Notes: generated by a model not told the origin, from the sequence alone. Positions 34,620-46,961 are shown, numbered from the stretch's first letter. The stretch: 64,000 bases of DNA from Saccopteryx bilineata (GCF_036850765.1 NC_089495.1:202865847-202929846); one strand, 5' to 3'. Translations and numbers: made by a program.

Positions 34620-34760
34620 TAATAATGACAACAGCTCTGTTCGTTGAGGACCTACTGTGTGCTTAGCACTTGCCATACTTCGGGCCTATGACGAGGTGGG
34701 TATTATTTCTACTTTAAAGAAAACTTTGTAACTTGCAATTACAGAGTAGGTGTCCCTGAA
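34620..34760 (-). repeat. MIR relic
   Basis: 'gaggacctactgtgtgctta' and following. Confidence 0.55.
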
Positions 34761-34916
34761 AAGGCTTTATCTTTGGGTAAAGTGAAGGCTGAGGTTATGC
34801 CTGACTGTAAGAGGTCAGTACTGGATAGTCTACCACCATCCAGCAACTTCAGGCCCTGGCAGCGTTCCATTGCTCCTATACTAATTGGGTTCATTTCCTG
34901 TTATTTCTCTTGACAG

Positions 34917-34979
34917 ATAACTGATGCACTCACTGCCATTGCCCTGTATTTTGCAATCCAGGACTTCAATAAAGTTGTG
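34917..34979 (+). CDS. PIGU: PIGU exon 4 (residues 86-106)
   Basis: The acceptor is tctcttgacag and the donor is GTTGTG|gtgagt. The 21 codons begin ITDALTAIALYFAIQDFNKV, continuing the hydrophobic region and ending in a charged loop. It is in phase at both ends. A stack of three retroposons begins about 105 bp downstream of the donor. Confidence 0.97.
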
Positions 34980-35083
34980 GTGAGTGGTCAGTAAGTGGGA
35001 ACAAAACGGGTGGCGTCTGGTAGCCTGCTGGTCCCTGTTATTATAAAGAGTCAAGGGTCATGCATGTACTTAAGGATCCAACT

Positions 35084-35459
35084 TTTTTTTTCTTTTTTGT
35101 ATTTTTCCGAAGCCAGAAACGGGGAGGCAGTCAGACAGACTCCCACATGCGTCCGACTGGGATCCACCCGGCACGCCCACCAGGGGGCGATGCTCTGCCT
35201 ATCCAGGGTATCGCTCTGTTGCAACCAGAGCCACTCTAGCGCCTGAGGCAGAGGCCACGGAGCCATCCTCAGCGCCCGGGCCATCTTTGCTCCAATGGAG
35301 CCTTGGCTGAGGGAGGGGAAGAGAGAGACAGAGAGGAAGGAGAGGGGGAGGGGTGGAGAAGCAGATGGGCGCTTCTCCTGTGTGCCCTGGCTGGGGATCA
35401 AACCTGGGACTCCCACATGCCAGGCCGACGCTCTACCACTGAGCCAACCGGCCAGGGCC
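35084..35459 (-). mobile_element. Group C SINE, first of a stack of three
   Basis: Antisense. AAGGATCCAACT at 35072 and again at 35460. Confidence 0.93.
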
Positions 35460-35474
35460 AAGGATCCAACTGTT

Positions 35475-35849
35475 TGGGGTTTTTTTTGGTATTTTTCTGA
35501 AGTTGGAAATGGGGAGGTGGTCAGACAGACTCCCGCATGTGCCCAACCGGGATCCACCCGGCATGCCCACCAGGGGGCAATGCTCTGCCCATCTGGGGCG
35601 TTGCTCTGTTGCAACCAGAGCCATTCTAGCGCCTGAGGCAGAGGCCATGGAGCCATCCTCAGTGCCAGGGCCAACTTTGCTCCAATGGAGCCTTGGCTGC
35701 GGGAGGGGAAGAGAGAGACAGAGAGGAAGGAGAGGGGGAGGGGTGGAGAAGCAGATGGGCGCCTCTCCTGTGTGCCCTGGCCGGGAATCGAACCCGGGAT
35801 TCCTGTACGCCAGGCCGACGCTCTACCACTGAGCCAACCAGCCAGGGCC
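35475..35849 (-). mobile_element. Group C SINE, second of the stack
   Basis: Antisense. It is preceded by AAGGATCCAACTG and followed by TAGGATTTAACTG. Confidence 0.93.
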
Positions 35850-35863
35850 TAGGATTTAACTGG

Positions 35864-36059
35864 GTTTTTTTTTTTAGATTTTTTATTTATTCCTTTTTTA
35901 GAGAGAGGAAACAGAGAGAGAGAGAGAGAAGGAGGGAGGAGCAGAAAGCATCAACTCCCATATGTGCCTTGACCAGGCAAGCCTGGGGGTTTTTTTTGAA
36001 CCAGCGACCTCAGCGTTCTAGTTCAACGCTTTTACCCACTGCACCACCACAGGTCAGGC
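35864..36059 (-). mobile_element. Group B SINE, third of the stack
   Basis: Antisense. It is followed by GGATCCAACTGTTTTTAAAA, the original target site with its L1-type TTTT/AAAA nick. Confidence 0.92.
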
Positions 36060-37004
36060 GGATCCAACTGTTTTTAAAATACTAAGAAGTGGGAACAAAG
36101 CTTCTGGCTTGTTCAGCCAGCCTGGAAATGGCCAGACCCAAACAAACAAGACAACTTTACTAATAGAACAGATATAGAAGGTTCACTTAGTCTTAGTAGC
36201 TTATTATCCACTCGACCTGTGCCAGTTCAGACTTTTTGGTGCAAATAGAATTGAACTACGATTATATTAATGAGGAGCCTGAAAAGTCTTACATTCCTTT
36301 TGCCAGTTTTTCTTTACACGGGAACATTAATATAGCTTTTAACTCGCTGTGTTATGTCTATCTGAGGTAACGTTGGATTCCCCGTGAGTTTCTGTTTCCC
36401 TGCAGAAAGCAGTCTTAATTGGAAAACTTGGCATGTATTAACCCCCCACGGAAAGTATCGATGTAAACTTTAGTTTTAATCCATATGTAATAGCCACAGG
36501 GAGTTGTATCATGGGATCATTTTCATTTTTCCTTGGTTCTGAGAGAGTTAACAGATTAACCATGTGTACGACCCATGTAGTTATTTTTAAAAAATTGGCT
36601 GTAGTCCTCCTTGATTGGCTGGGAGCCACTGAGAAGATTTAGACCAGGGTGAGAGAAGGCTGCATCCCGTTGGTGTTATCTGTTTGTGGTCATTTTCACT
36701 TCTGTTACCAAGTAATAGAACCAGAAATAGCAGTCAGCGTTTCTGGGGCACTGGTCATCAATAACAAATAAAGCTGGTGAATTCTAGAGTTTTAGACTGC
36801 AAAGAGACTGTTAAAATATCTAGACCGAGGACTCTTGACTTGGGGTCAATTATTAGGTTTATAAAACCTAATACCCTTGAGATGGTATGAAAAATAGTAA
36901 ATGTATGTGCATATGTCATTTTTTTCATGTGGAGAGTCCATACTTGTTATTAGTGCTCAGAGAGTGCTTAATTCTTCCCCTAGATGATTAAGAACTACGT
37001 CTTA

Positions 37005-37409
37005 GGCCCTGGCCGGTTGGCTCAGCGGTAGAGTGTCGGCCTGGCGCGTGGGGGACCTGGGTTCGATTCCCGGCCAGGGCACATAGGAGAAGCGCCCATT
37101 TGCTTCTCCACCCCCACCCCCCTCCTTCCTCTCTGTCTCTCTCTTCCCCTCCTGCAGCCAAGGCTCCATTGGAGCAAAGATAGCCCGGGCGCTGGGGATG
37201 GCTCCTTGGCCTCTGTCCCAGGTGCTAGAGTGGCTCTGGTCGCGGCAGAGCGACGCCCCGGAGGGGCAGAGCATCGCCCCCTGGTGGGCATAGCGTTGCC
37301 CCTGGTGGGCGTGCCGGGTGGATCCCGGTCGGGCGCATGCGGGAGTCTGTCTGACTGTCTCTCCCTGTTTCCAGCTTCAGAAAAATACAAAAAAAAAACA
37401 AAAAAACAA
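37005..37409 (+). mobile_element. Group C SINE
   Basis: AACTACGTCTTA on both sides. Sense to PIGU, longest-subfamily body. Confidence 0.95.
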
Positions 37410-38166
37410 AAAACTACGTCTTAGAGGATATCACTAAGGGTAGGGGGTGTACATCTTTAATGGAGCATTTGTGACAACATGGATACTGAGTGATGCATGT
37501 CTTCCCCACCTTTTGAGAATGGGCCCATATCATATTGTCTGGAAGCATTTCAGTCTTGCTAGAATTTCAGACTTTTTTTTAACCCTTGGTAATGATGCTG
37601 TGTCCATACCCAAAATGCATCCCAGAAAACTGAAATGCAGAGAAGAGGAACTCCATCCCCGCCCCTTCTCCAGCTGTTAGCTTATGGAATATGAATGCTG
37701 ATTTGTTGTCACCAGTTGACTCTCCTGGCGTTTTACATTTCTGCCTCACTCGACAACAGTGTTGTTAGTCCAGTGATCCTTTGCGGAGCAGTGCTTTGCT
37801 ATTTGGAACTCCGAATTCACTTGATAAAGCTGCAGGTGGCTTGGTAGAGTGATAAAACCTCCTCCCTTTCCTGTGATTAGAGGGTAGTGACTTTGGAGGC
37901 TGGCTCCTGACTTTGGAGCGTGCTGAGGCTGACAGTTACAGATGCAGTGGAGGTGCCATATTCATCCCCACCCCCAGCTGTCGGTTTTGGGCATGCAAAA
38001 GAGTGCAGGCACAGCTTGGATGATTAGAAAAGAGCTCTTCATTTGAAGTAGGGGAATTATGCACTTGCAAATTCAAATCTTGCAAGAGACAGAAAAGGCC
38101 ACATGGCGGAGGAGATGAGGAAAGGAAGGAAGGGAGACTTCACACTGTAGGTTTTTGGGGTTTTTT

Positions 38167-38560
38167 GTTTTGTTTTGTTTTTTAGATTTTTTTTTCTTTT
38201 TTGTATTTCTCTGAAGTTGGAAACGGGGAGGCAGTCAGACAGACTCCCGCATGCACCCGGCTGGGATCCACCCGGCATGCCCACCAGGGGGTGATGCTCT
38301 GCCCATCTTGGGGCATCGCTCTGCTGCAATCAGAGCCATTCCAGCGCCTGAGGCAGAGGCCACAGAGCCATCCTCAGCGCCCGGGCCATCTTTGCTCCAA
38401 TGGAGCCTTGGCTGTGGGAGGGGAAGAGAGAGAGAGGAAGGAGAGGGGGAGGGGTGGAGAAGCAGATGGGCGCTTCTCCTGTGTGCCCTGGCCGGGAATC
38501 GAACCCGGGACTCCTGCACGCCAGGCCGACGCTCCACCACTGAGCCAACCGGCCAGGGCC
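38167..38560 (-). mobile_element. Group C SINE
   Basis: AGGTTTTTGGGGTTTTTTG and AGGTTTTTGTTTTTT flank it. Confidence 0.92.
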
Positions 38561-38782
38561 AGGTTTTTGTTTTTTAATTTAAAAACTACTGAAATATGTA
38601 ACACACATACATGGAAAAGAGTACAAGCATCTGTGTGCAAGCTGATGAATGATCACAAGGTAACAGAGCTGGGTAACTCAGGTCACTTTCCCTGTGATAG
38701 CTTTAGATCTCCTCATTGTCAAGACTACTGAATGTCTAGAAATACTTACCTTTGGGTTTTAAATTGTACTCTTTAATCTCAT

Positions 38783-38930
38783 TTTTAAAAAATGTATTGA
38801 TTGATTTTAGAGAAAGAGGAGAGAGAGAGAAACATTGATCTTTTTCCTGCATGTGCTCTGACCAGGATCGAACCCTCAACCTCTGTGTCTTGGAACAGCA
38901 CACTAACCAACCAAGCTGTCTGGCCAGGGC
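38783..38930 (-). mobile_element. Group D SINE
   Basis: TAATCTCAT on both sides. Short body with 'ctgaccaggatcgaaccctc'. Confidence 0.82.
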
Positions 38931-39061
38931 TAATCTCATCAACTTTTATATTTCTAATATTTTCTTGCTGTGTGTGTGTGTGTTGAATTTTCCTAGATTT
39001 TTAGTCACTTTCCTGTCTCTGTTGGGATGCAGCGGGGGTTTTAAAAGAAATTTTGGTTTTA

Positions 39062-39401
39062 GCCCTGACCGGCTAGCTCAGCGGTAGAGTGTTAGCCTGG
39101 TGCGTGTGGAAGTCCCAGGTTTGATTCCCGGCCAGAGCACACAGGAGAAGCGCCCATCAGCTTCTCCACCCTTCCCCCTCTCCTTTCTCTCTATCTCTCT
39201 CTTCCCCTCCTGCAGCCAAGGCTCCATTGGAGCAATGTTGGCCCGGACACTGGCCCCCGCCTCAGGCGCTAGAATGCTCTGATTGCAGTGGAGCAACGCC
39301 CCAGGTGGGCAGAGCATCACTCCCCTGGTGGGCATGCCGGGTGGATCCTGGTCGGGTGCATATGGGAGTCTGTCTCTCTGCCTCCAGCTTCTTGCTTCAG
39401 A

Positions 39402-39439
<38 letters not shown>
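39062..39439 (+). mobile_element. Group C SINE with (AAAT)n tail
   Basis: AAAGAAATTTTGGTTTT on both sides. The tail has expanded to about ten AAAT units. Confidence 0.93.
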
Positions 39440-39440
<1 letters not shown>

Positions 39441-40190
39441 AAGAAATTTTGGTTTTGCTTTGGGGAGCTGAGTCAATATTGAGCCGATAAGGCCCGGAAT
39501 AATGGCAGCTGTGCTGGTGATACTGGGGGAGACAAAGAGAGGGGTAGCAAAGAATCTGGGGACCGCTGGCTTGACTGCCCTTCTCTCCCAGAGACTCTCC
39601 TTTCATAAATTCTATTTAGAAGGATAAGGAAGTACTTTTCTACCATTGTTAGCAGAGTGTCCCTTTGCCCAGGGTCTACTCGTCCCTGTTTACCTGCCTC
39701 CATCGCTGACTGTCACCCCACTGGCTGGCTTCCAGCCTGGGGAATGGGTCTGCATTCCCCTCTGTCTCTGGCTGCTCCTACACAAACTCCCTGTTCCCTT
39801 TTTAATAGCCTTTGTGGGTCGATACCCTTCAGGTGACCTTTGTGCACTAGCACTGCAGTATCCTAAGCGAGTGGGGCCTCTGTCCTCCCAGCACTGCTGC
39901 TGCAGCTGGCCTCACCACGTGCTTTGTTTGTGGGCCAGCCGCCGTTCCTCTGATAGAAGCACCTTCGTTTGTATTTTGTCCTTTTAATTAAACAACCCCA
40001 GCTGTGAATGACAGTGTAAATGTTACTGATGATAGTGCCCACCATATAACTTGGACTCTCAGAGATGACCACAGGGAGGTTTTGAAGCTTGTTCAGGCTT
40101 TGTGATTATGCCTCTACTTTAAACGGTGCATGAATTCGGAGGTTACCTGTATTCCTGTGACAGCCCTTTGATTTTCTCTCTCTCTCTCTC

Positions 40191-40268
40191 TCTTTTTTTT
40201 TTTTGTTTGTGTGTGTGACAAAGTGAAAGAGTCAGAGAGAGGGAGAGATAAAGACAGACAGGAAGTGA
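40191..40268 (-). mobile_element. 5'-truncated group A SINE
   Basis: Only the T-run, (GA)-rich tail and 'aaagacagacaggaag' remain, next to a (CT)n run. Confidence 0.6.
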
Positions 40269-40329
40269 GAGGGTTTTCTCTTGAACTGAAAGATGGCTCT
40301 TAAAACTTATTTTAAGAATGCAGCATAAT

Positions 40330-40425
40330 CAAACGTCAAAATAACGTAGAGATGTTTTCTCTGAACATATGTACACTGATTTATCAATGTCACCCCGTTA
40401 AAATTAATTTTAAAAAAACAAACTT
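40330..40425 (+). mobile_element. L1 3' end
   Basis: 'gatttatcaatgtcaccccg' followed by an A-rich tail is the end of a bat-type L1. Confidence 0.6.
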
Positions 40426-40432
40426 ATTTTAA

Positions 40433-40765
40433 GCCTGACCAGGCGGTGGTGCAGTGGATAGAATATTGGATTGGGATGCAGAGGACCCAGGTTTGAGACC
40501 CCGAGGTTGCCAGCTTGAGTGCGAATTCATCTGGTTTGAGCAAGGCTCACCAGCTTGGACCCAAGGTCGCTGGCTTGAGCAAGGGGTTACTCGGTCTGCT
40601 GTAGCCCCACGGTCAAGACACATATGAGAAATCAATCAATGAACAACTAAAGTGCCACAATGAAAAATTGATGCTTCTCATCTCTCTCCCTTCCTGTCTG
40701 TCTGTCCGTCCCTATCTGTCCCTCTCTCTGACTCTCTCTCTCTGTCACTGTCAAAAAAAATAAAA
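40433..40765 (+). mobile_element. Group A SINE at an L1 tail
   Basis: AACAAACTTATTTTAA on both sides. It landed just after the A-rich tail of the L1 fragment. Confidence 0.92.
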
Positions 40766-40840
40766 AACAAACTTATTTTAACTTAAAAAATTAATTATTA
40801 AATACCTAAGAATGCAAAAATATTTTAAAAAATACACATT

Positions 40841-41058
40841 GGCCCTGGCTGGATAGCTCAGTTTGTTAGATTGTTGTCCTCGTATACCAGGATGCGGGTT
40901 TGATCCCTGGTCAGCACATATACAGGAAGCAACCAATGAATGCATAAATAAGTGGAGCAACAAATCTGTTTCTCTTTCTCTCTCTACCCCCTTCTCCCTC
41001 CCCCCTCCCCCCTGCCCCCTCCCTTTCTCTGTAAAATCTATCAATAAAATTTAAAGTA
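40841..41058 (+). mobile_element. Group D SINE
   Basis: It begins GGCCCTGGCTGGATAGCTCA and has a C-rich (CCCTCC) tract and A-rich tail. Confidence 0.85.
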
Positions 41059-41257
41059 AAATAATATATGCTGTGAACCTGTTTCAGCTTAAAAAATAAA
41101 ACATTACACTCATAGAGTTGCCTCTCTCTATAGTTAATCTCCTTACTCCTCCTCTCACTAGTTACCATGATTCTGACTTGAGCGTTATCATCCCCACACA
41201 TGGCTTTGTAAACCCCTAAATAACACATGGTATTATTTTGCATGCTTTTCACTTTAT

Positions 41258-41634
41258 TTATTTTTTATTTTTTTGTATTTTTCTGAAGTTGGAAACGGGG
41301 AGGCAGTCTGACAGACTCCCGCATGCGCCCGACCAGGATCCACCTGGCATGCCCACCAGGGGGCGATGCTCTGCCCATCTGGGGCATCGCTCTCTGCGAC
41401 CAGAGCCACTCTAGCGCCTGAGGCAGAGGCCATAGAGCCATCCTCAGCGCCCGGGCCAACTCTGCTCCAATGGAGCCTTGGCTGTGGGAGGGGAAGAGAG
41501 AGACAGAGAGGAAGGAGAGGGGGAGGGGTGGAGAAGCAGATGGGCGCTTCTCCTGTGTGCCCTGGCCAGGAATCGAACCCAGGACTCCTGCACGCCAGGC
41601 TGACGCTCTACTACTGAGCCAACCGGCCAGGGCC
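41258..41634 (-). mobile_element. Group C SINE
   Basis: GCTTTTCACTTTAT on both sides (41244 and 41635). Confidence 0.94.
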
Positions 41635-42676
41635 GCTTTTCACTTTATATAAATGGTACAGTGCAGTTTATTTTCTGTTGTCATCTGTTTTTTCTCATCA
41701 TTAAATCTTTACTCACACACAGTTAAGTGCTAGCTACTTTGGCTCCTCTGAATTACTGTTTTATGCCAGGTTGCAGTATTGGTTTCCTACTGTCTGAATA
41801 AGATACTCTGATCATTAAATCAGCAGGGCTACCCATTTTGGATTCAAAGGCTTTTTCCATCTATAGGCTGACCCATGTTTACTTTCAGGGTTGCCTAACT
41901 CTTGTTCATTCTGGAACACGCCCATAAACTTGTTGGGACACACCAGTGGAAGGGAAGAGAGTGCCACCCCACCTCACTCCCTCTTACCTGTCCGGCTGCC
42001 CAGCCACACCCAGCCTCATCCTCTTTATCATGGCCATTCCCTGCTTCCTCTGGGAAACCAAAAACTGGAAACAGGAGAGCTCAGAAGAAAACTCAGGATA
42101 CTGCGACGTTCAGGGAACCATTTCACTTTGCATGAAAATATTTCACTTTACTGATGGGACTCTGAAGGCCTTCGGCCACTGATAATAATTCTTTAAAATG
42201 GCTAAGAACTCTGCTTTGCCATCTACTCATTCATGTAGCTGTTGACAGGTATTGTTTGCTCACCGTGCAATAAACACAGTCCCTGCCCTCATGGAACTCA
42301 ATGTCTAGTGAGAGAAACGCATGTTAGACAAATAAATAAAAATGTTATAACTGTGAACAGAGCTGTGAAAGGATGTGTATGATGGGGAGGTTTTTCCTAG
42401 TTGGGCTGGGAGGTGAGTGTGCCTTCCTGAGGAAGTGATTATTTTACTGAGATCTAAGGACTAGGTGGGGGTTCACTAGGGAAGGAGAAGAAGAGGTCGT
42501 TCCAGGTTAAATGTCAAGGTCTGGGAGCGGGAGGGCTGTGGTGTGTTCATGGTGTCTGAAGATGCGATGAGCATGGAGAGGTGGGGCCGGGTGGGTCACG
42601 GAAGGACTTTTGTCTTCATCCTAAGAGCAATGGGAAGGCAATTGTGTCTGTTTTGTCCTTTTTTTTCTTTTTCCAG

Positions 42677-42786
42677 TTTAAAAAGCAGAAACTCCTCCTT
42701 GAACTAGACCAGTATGCCCCAGATGTGGCCGAACTCATCCGGACGCCTATGGAAATGCGCTACATCCCTCTGAAAGTGGCCCTATT
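42677..42786 (+). CDS. PIGU: PIGU exon 5 (residues 107-143, last codon split)
   Basis: A long T-rich tract ends in ttccag and the donor is CTATT|gtaagt. The exon encodes a hydrophilic loop beginning [20 protein letters not shown] and ending YIPLKVAL plus two bases of the next Phe codon. It includes the conserved [11 protein letters not shown] stretch of PIGU. The split codon is completed by the first base of exon 6. Confidence 0.97.
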
Positions 42787-45093
42787 GTAAGTATTCTGAC
42801 AACACAGGGCTCCGTGCCAACAAATGCGAGGAAAATCTGATGAGACTTTCTCATGTTGTTTGTTGTATTTCTGGAGGTTTGCAGTCTTAGTCATCAAGTA
42901 TGTGCTGTAGCTCTGTTGCACAATTGGGGTTCTGGCCAGGAAAAGAGACAGAGCCATTCTGTCTCTGTTGGGACAAAGCCTCACACAGGGACATGCACAA
43001 TCAACCCTTCACAGATGCTTTTTCACTCGATGCTGATCTGGGCTCCAGCCTACTTGTAACCACTGTTTGTTTCTTTAAAAAGGAGAGAGAGCTTCAGTTG
43101 TGATATATGGATTGAATAAAATTCTGATCTTTTTGAGGTTGTTGTATTGATCAGCTTCTATTCTTCATGAACAATTTAGTCCTCCATTTGTACTTCAGAA
43201 AACAGAAGCTCCAGGCAGACCCATCCCAGATGCCCAGATGGGTGACCGGCATGGGAGAGGGAAACTTACTCTAAGAGGCTCTGCAAAAGAATTATCGAGG
43301 AGTACTCAGTGCTGCCATCAAGTTTAGTTCTTTCAGGTTATTCCCGTTTCTATTCCTGAGATAGGCAAATGTGAGTCATTATTTAGTCAGCTAATAGTCA
43401 TGAATATTAATAATATACTGTATAGTTGTAGGGATACACAATAAACAAGGCAGACAAGTTTTCTCAAGGAAAAACATGACCTTAGAACTTGTAGAATTAG
43501 TAGGGGCTTTATGAGGACAGTTTATTCAACCTTCTGCCTTGTGTGTGAATCTCCTGTTCGGTATTCCAGATAGTTGGCTTGGTGGCTGCTTCTGGAACAT
43601 CACTTTCTATTTATGGCTCCCCCACCACCACCAGTTTTGAGGTATCAGTTCACATCTGTGTATTTCAGAAATATTGGTGGGAAGAACTACTTAATAGAAC
43701 CAGAGGTTTAGCAACATTATGAATCCCTTATGGACTAATATGTCTCCTGAGAATAGTTTTGTAATAGCAGCAGCCATTTCTTTAAAGGTTGTATAATAAA
43801 CCTATCTGTAATTGCAGCCATTTCTTTAAAGGTTGTGTAATAAGCCTGTCTGTAATTGCTGAAAAATTTCTAGGCCTTTGTCTTTAGAACTGCTAATCTT
43901 ACAGCCCTGGGAGGTATTGGATTTAAGGTCTTTATTTATAAATAATAATTATAATCTCCTGAGACACTGGTATGTTTCTTCCTATCTGATAATCAGAATT
44001 ATGTAACTGGTCTCCCTTTTCACTTTGTCTGCCAGGAAACTCAGAGCCAGATCTGAGTTTTACAGTGCTGATTATTACAGTGCCGTAGAAGACTCGTTGG
44101 GTCTTCTTTCCCTGGCCTTTACTCTCTTTTGTTTATGTTTTCCCTGGCTTTCTTTATTTCTATTTTTATTTTACTGTTATTCTTTTTATCTGTTTTTATT
44201 TCAGCTGTCTAATCTTTTGTGGAAGCAAGATAAAAATAAATAAAAATAATAATCCAGTATGACTATATAAGATTTCCCCCTGCTCACCACATTTCAAATT
44301 CATTTTCTATGTCTATTTCTTTCCATCTCAGGAAAAAACTAGCTCTTTTGACTTAAATCATTCCCAGTGAAAGTTCAAGATGAAGTTCAGTGAAGTTCTG
44401 TGTCAACTAGCTTGTTCCAGTCAGCAGATAATTTATCCTGTCCTTGGGTTCTGGCTGTGTGGGGACTGCTTGACCACCCAGAGGATTAAATCTAAGCTGC
44501 TCTGACCTCTTTTTTTTTTTTTTTTTTTTTTTGACCTGACCTCTTAAATGGGAGTACCCTGTATCACGGCTTAGGAACCCGACCGAGGAAAAACTCTTTT
44601 CTGGTTTTCAGGGTTGGGTGTAGCTATTTTTAAGATATATGGCTGTGTAAAAAAAAAAGATATATGGTTGTGGGGAAATTGATATAATTATATCATTTTG
44701 AAGTCTGAAGAAGTGGAAAGAACATAGGTTTTAGAGCCTATCAGAATAATTATTGTATTTATTTGCTTGTGAAAGTTAATTAAGCACAGAGTATTGAGCT
44801 TCCTCATCTGCAAAACGGGAATAATGTTATTACTAGTTTACTGGATCTCTGTAATGTTTAAGGTTTTCTGTAGACCACATAGCAACAGGAAAAGGAGTAA
44901 ACACTCAGTGCCTTTTACTCATGGGCCTCAATCGCACTCCATTCTCTTTTACTTAGGAGAACTCATAACTCAATTGTATGAAGCTGCCTTCCCTTGAGTA
45001 TGCTTTTAGTAAATCTCTTTAACTTTCTGGCTAGAGTGGCCAAGACTCCCTGGTCCAGCGTTACTAATACCAAATGTGTTTGCTTTTCCCCAG
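42787..45093 (+). other. PIGU: PIGU intron 5
   Basis: Borders are gtaagt and cccag. It is unusually free of young SINEs. It holds a 44 bp tandem duplication at 43770-43857, a T-run at 44511-44532 and a MIR fragment near 44790-44900. Confidence 0.9.
43770..43857 (+). repeat. 44 bp tandem duplication
   Basis: Two head-to-tail copies beginning GCAGCCATTTCTTTAAAGGT, at 43770 and 43814, differing at three or so bases. Confidence 0.92.
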
Positions 45094-45194
45094 CTATCTT
45101 TTAAATCCCTACACAGTCTTATCTTGTGTTGCCAAGTCTACCTGCGCCATCAACAACACCCTCATTGCATTCTTCATTTTGACCACAATCAAAG
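45094..45194 (+). CDS. PIGU: PIGU exon 6 (completes residue 143, then 144-176)
   Basis: The acceptor is gcttttccccag and the donor is ATCAAAG|gtaaga. The exon reads [20 protein letters not shown] and then [13 protein letters not shown]. The LLNPYT motif and the Cys-containing segment are hallmarks of the PIGU family, which resembles GPI mannosyltransferases. It ends with one base of the Gly177 codon. Confidence 0.97.
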
Positions 45195-45280
45195 GTAAGA
45201 CCCCCCCAAAAGTACAAACTACTGATTTGTGTAGGGTTATGATACTGTGGATTTTTAAAGAATAACAATGCAAAAGTTGG

Positions 45281-45446
45281 CCTGACCTGTGGTGGCGCAG
45301 TGGATAAAGTTTTGACCTAGAACGCTAAGGTTTCCAGTTCGAAACCCTGGGCTTGCCCAGTTAAGGCACATATGGATATTGATGCTTCCTGCTCCTTCCC
45401 CCTTCTCTCTCTCGCTCTCAAAATGAATAAATAAAATCTAAAAAAT
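45281..45446 (+). mobile_element. Group B SINE near PIGU exon 6
   Basis: About 90 bp past the exon 6 donor. ACAATGCAA flanks it. Confidence 0.88.
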
Positions 45447-45469
45447 ACAATGCAACACTTAAAGACATT

Positions 45470-45990
45470 ATTTAAAAATTACACAAATATGAGTGGATAA
45501 AAAAATTGATACATTTCCACAATGGAATACTACTCAGCCCTAAAAAAGAAGGAAATCTTACCCTTTGCAACAGCATGGATGGACTTGGAGAATATTATGC
45601 TAATTGCATTAAGCCAGTCAGACAAAGACAAATACCATATTATCTCACTTATATGTGGTCTCTAAAGAACAAAATAAACTAACAAGATAGAAATAGACTC
45701 ATAGATACATAAACAGAATGACAGCTGTCAGAGGGGAGGGGGGTGGGGAGGCTGGGTGAAAATAGTGAAGGGATTAAGCAAAAACAAATAAGAAAAGAGA
45801 CGTGGACAACAGTCTGGTGGTTGCTGGAGGTAGAAGAGGGCACGGAGATTACATGGGAGCAGAAGGACTTGACTCTGGGTGGTGGGTGGTAAGCGCACAG
45901 TACAGTATGCAAATGATGTGCTTTGGAATTGTACAATTGAAACCTGTATGGTTTTATTAACCAGTGTCACCCCAATAAATTCAATTTTAA
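45470..45990 (+). mobile_element. L1 3' end
   Basis: 'ggaatactactcagccctaa', 'gcatggatggacttggagaa' and 'ttatctcacttatatgtggt', ending 'gtcaccccaataaattcaat' and an A-rich tail, are classic L1 3' sequence. Confidence 0.85.
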
Positions 45991-46119
45991 AAAAAGAAAT
46001 ACCAAAAAAGTTATAAAATCCAAGAATACTATAGAAAATTTAGATAAGCCAAGAGAAAAATTAATGAAAACATCTTAAAATTCTATCATTCTGAGAGTTA
46101 TTGTTAGCAAAATTTTCTT

Positions 46120-46330
46120 TCTGCCTTGTTTGGTGGCATGGTGGATAGTCCCAGAGTGCCTTGGTCACCAGCTCGATCCCAGGATCGGCTGGGTCCCAAG
46201 GGCACTGGCTCAACCCCAAGGTCGCCAGTTTGAGCCCTGGTCAGAGCACACATGAGAAGCAATCAATGGGTACACAACTAAGTGGAACAACGAATTGATG
46301 CTTCTATCTCTCTTGCAAAGAAAAAGGGAG
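46120..46330 (+). mobile_element. Old group A-type SINE
   Basis: A diverged copy with 'ccaaggtcgccagtttgagc' and 'agaagcaatcaatgggtaca'. Confidence 0.7.
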
Positions 46331-46961
46331 GGTGTATTAAATACGTATTTTGAGTCATTTTATGTCTTAAAAATGTCTTTGTTCTAGTTCAGCACCAAAT
46401 TAATAGATGGGGCAGAGTATAGAATTCTAGATCGGAAAAACTTTTTCTTCAGAATTTTGAAGACATTGCTTTACTGTCTCCTAGCAACCTGCTATTTTTG
46501 AGCAGCTTGATGCCATTCTATATCTTTTTTCTTTCTGAAAGATTTAGGAACTTCTTTTTATCTTCAGTGTTTTAAAATTTCATAACACTGAAATTTTTTT
46601 TTCATTCATTATGCTGGACACTTTGTAGGTCCTTTCAGTGTACAGACTAGTAGTGTCCTCTAGCTCCAGAACAGAGGTTGGGAACCTGTGGCTCTTTTGA
46701 TGGCTGCATCTGGCTCGCAGATAAATCTTTGATAAAAAAAATAATGTTAAAAATATAAAACATTCTCATTTATTACAATCCATTCATTTCCTACCGCTCA
46801 TGTTCATGGTTGCGGGTGGCTGGAGCCAATCACAGCTGTCCTCCGGGACAACACCGAATTTTTATTGGATAATACATAACGTACACGGGTCATTGTGAGA
46901 TCAGAAAGTAAACTTCCTTCCTTTTAATCAAGTAGTCAGCTAGCTAATTGCAGAAACCCTT

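Larger units (their letters stand above)
33498..34916 (+). other. PIGU: PIGU intron 3
   Basis: Borders are gtaagc and ttgacag. It contains a hAT MITE (33605-33901), a Tigger-like element (33953-34288) and a MIR (about 34620-34760). Confidence 0.9.
34980..42676 (+). other. PIGU: PIGU intron 4
   Basis: Borders are gtgagt and ttccag. Group C SINEs dominate (35084, 35475, 37005, 38167, 39062, 41258), with B at 35864, D at 38783 and 40841, A at 40191 (truncated) and 40433, and an L1 3' end at 40330-40425. The stretches 36080-37000, 37425-38160, 39460-40170 and 41650-42676 show nothing I can name. Confidence 0.9.

Noticed and set aside
35051..35674. 207-codon open frame on the minus strand
   Set aside because: It is the read-through of two stacked group C SINEs. 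The repeated peptide reflects the repeat, not a gene.
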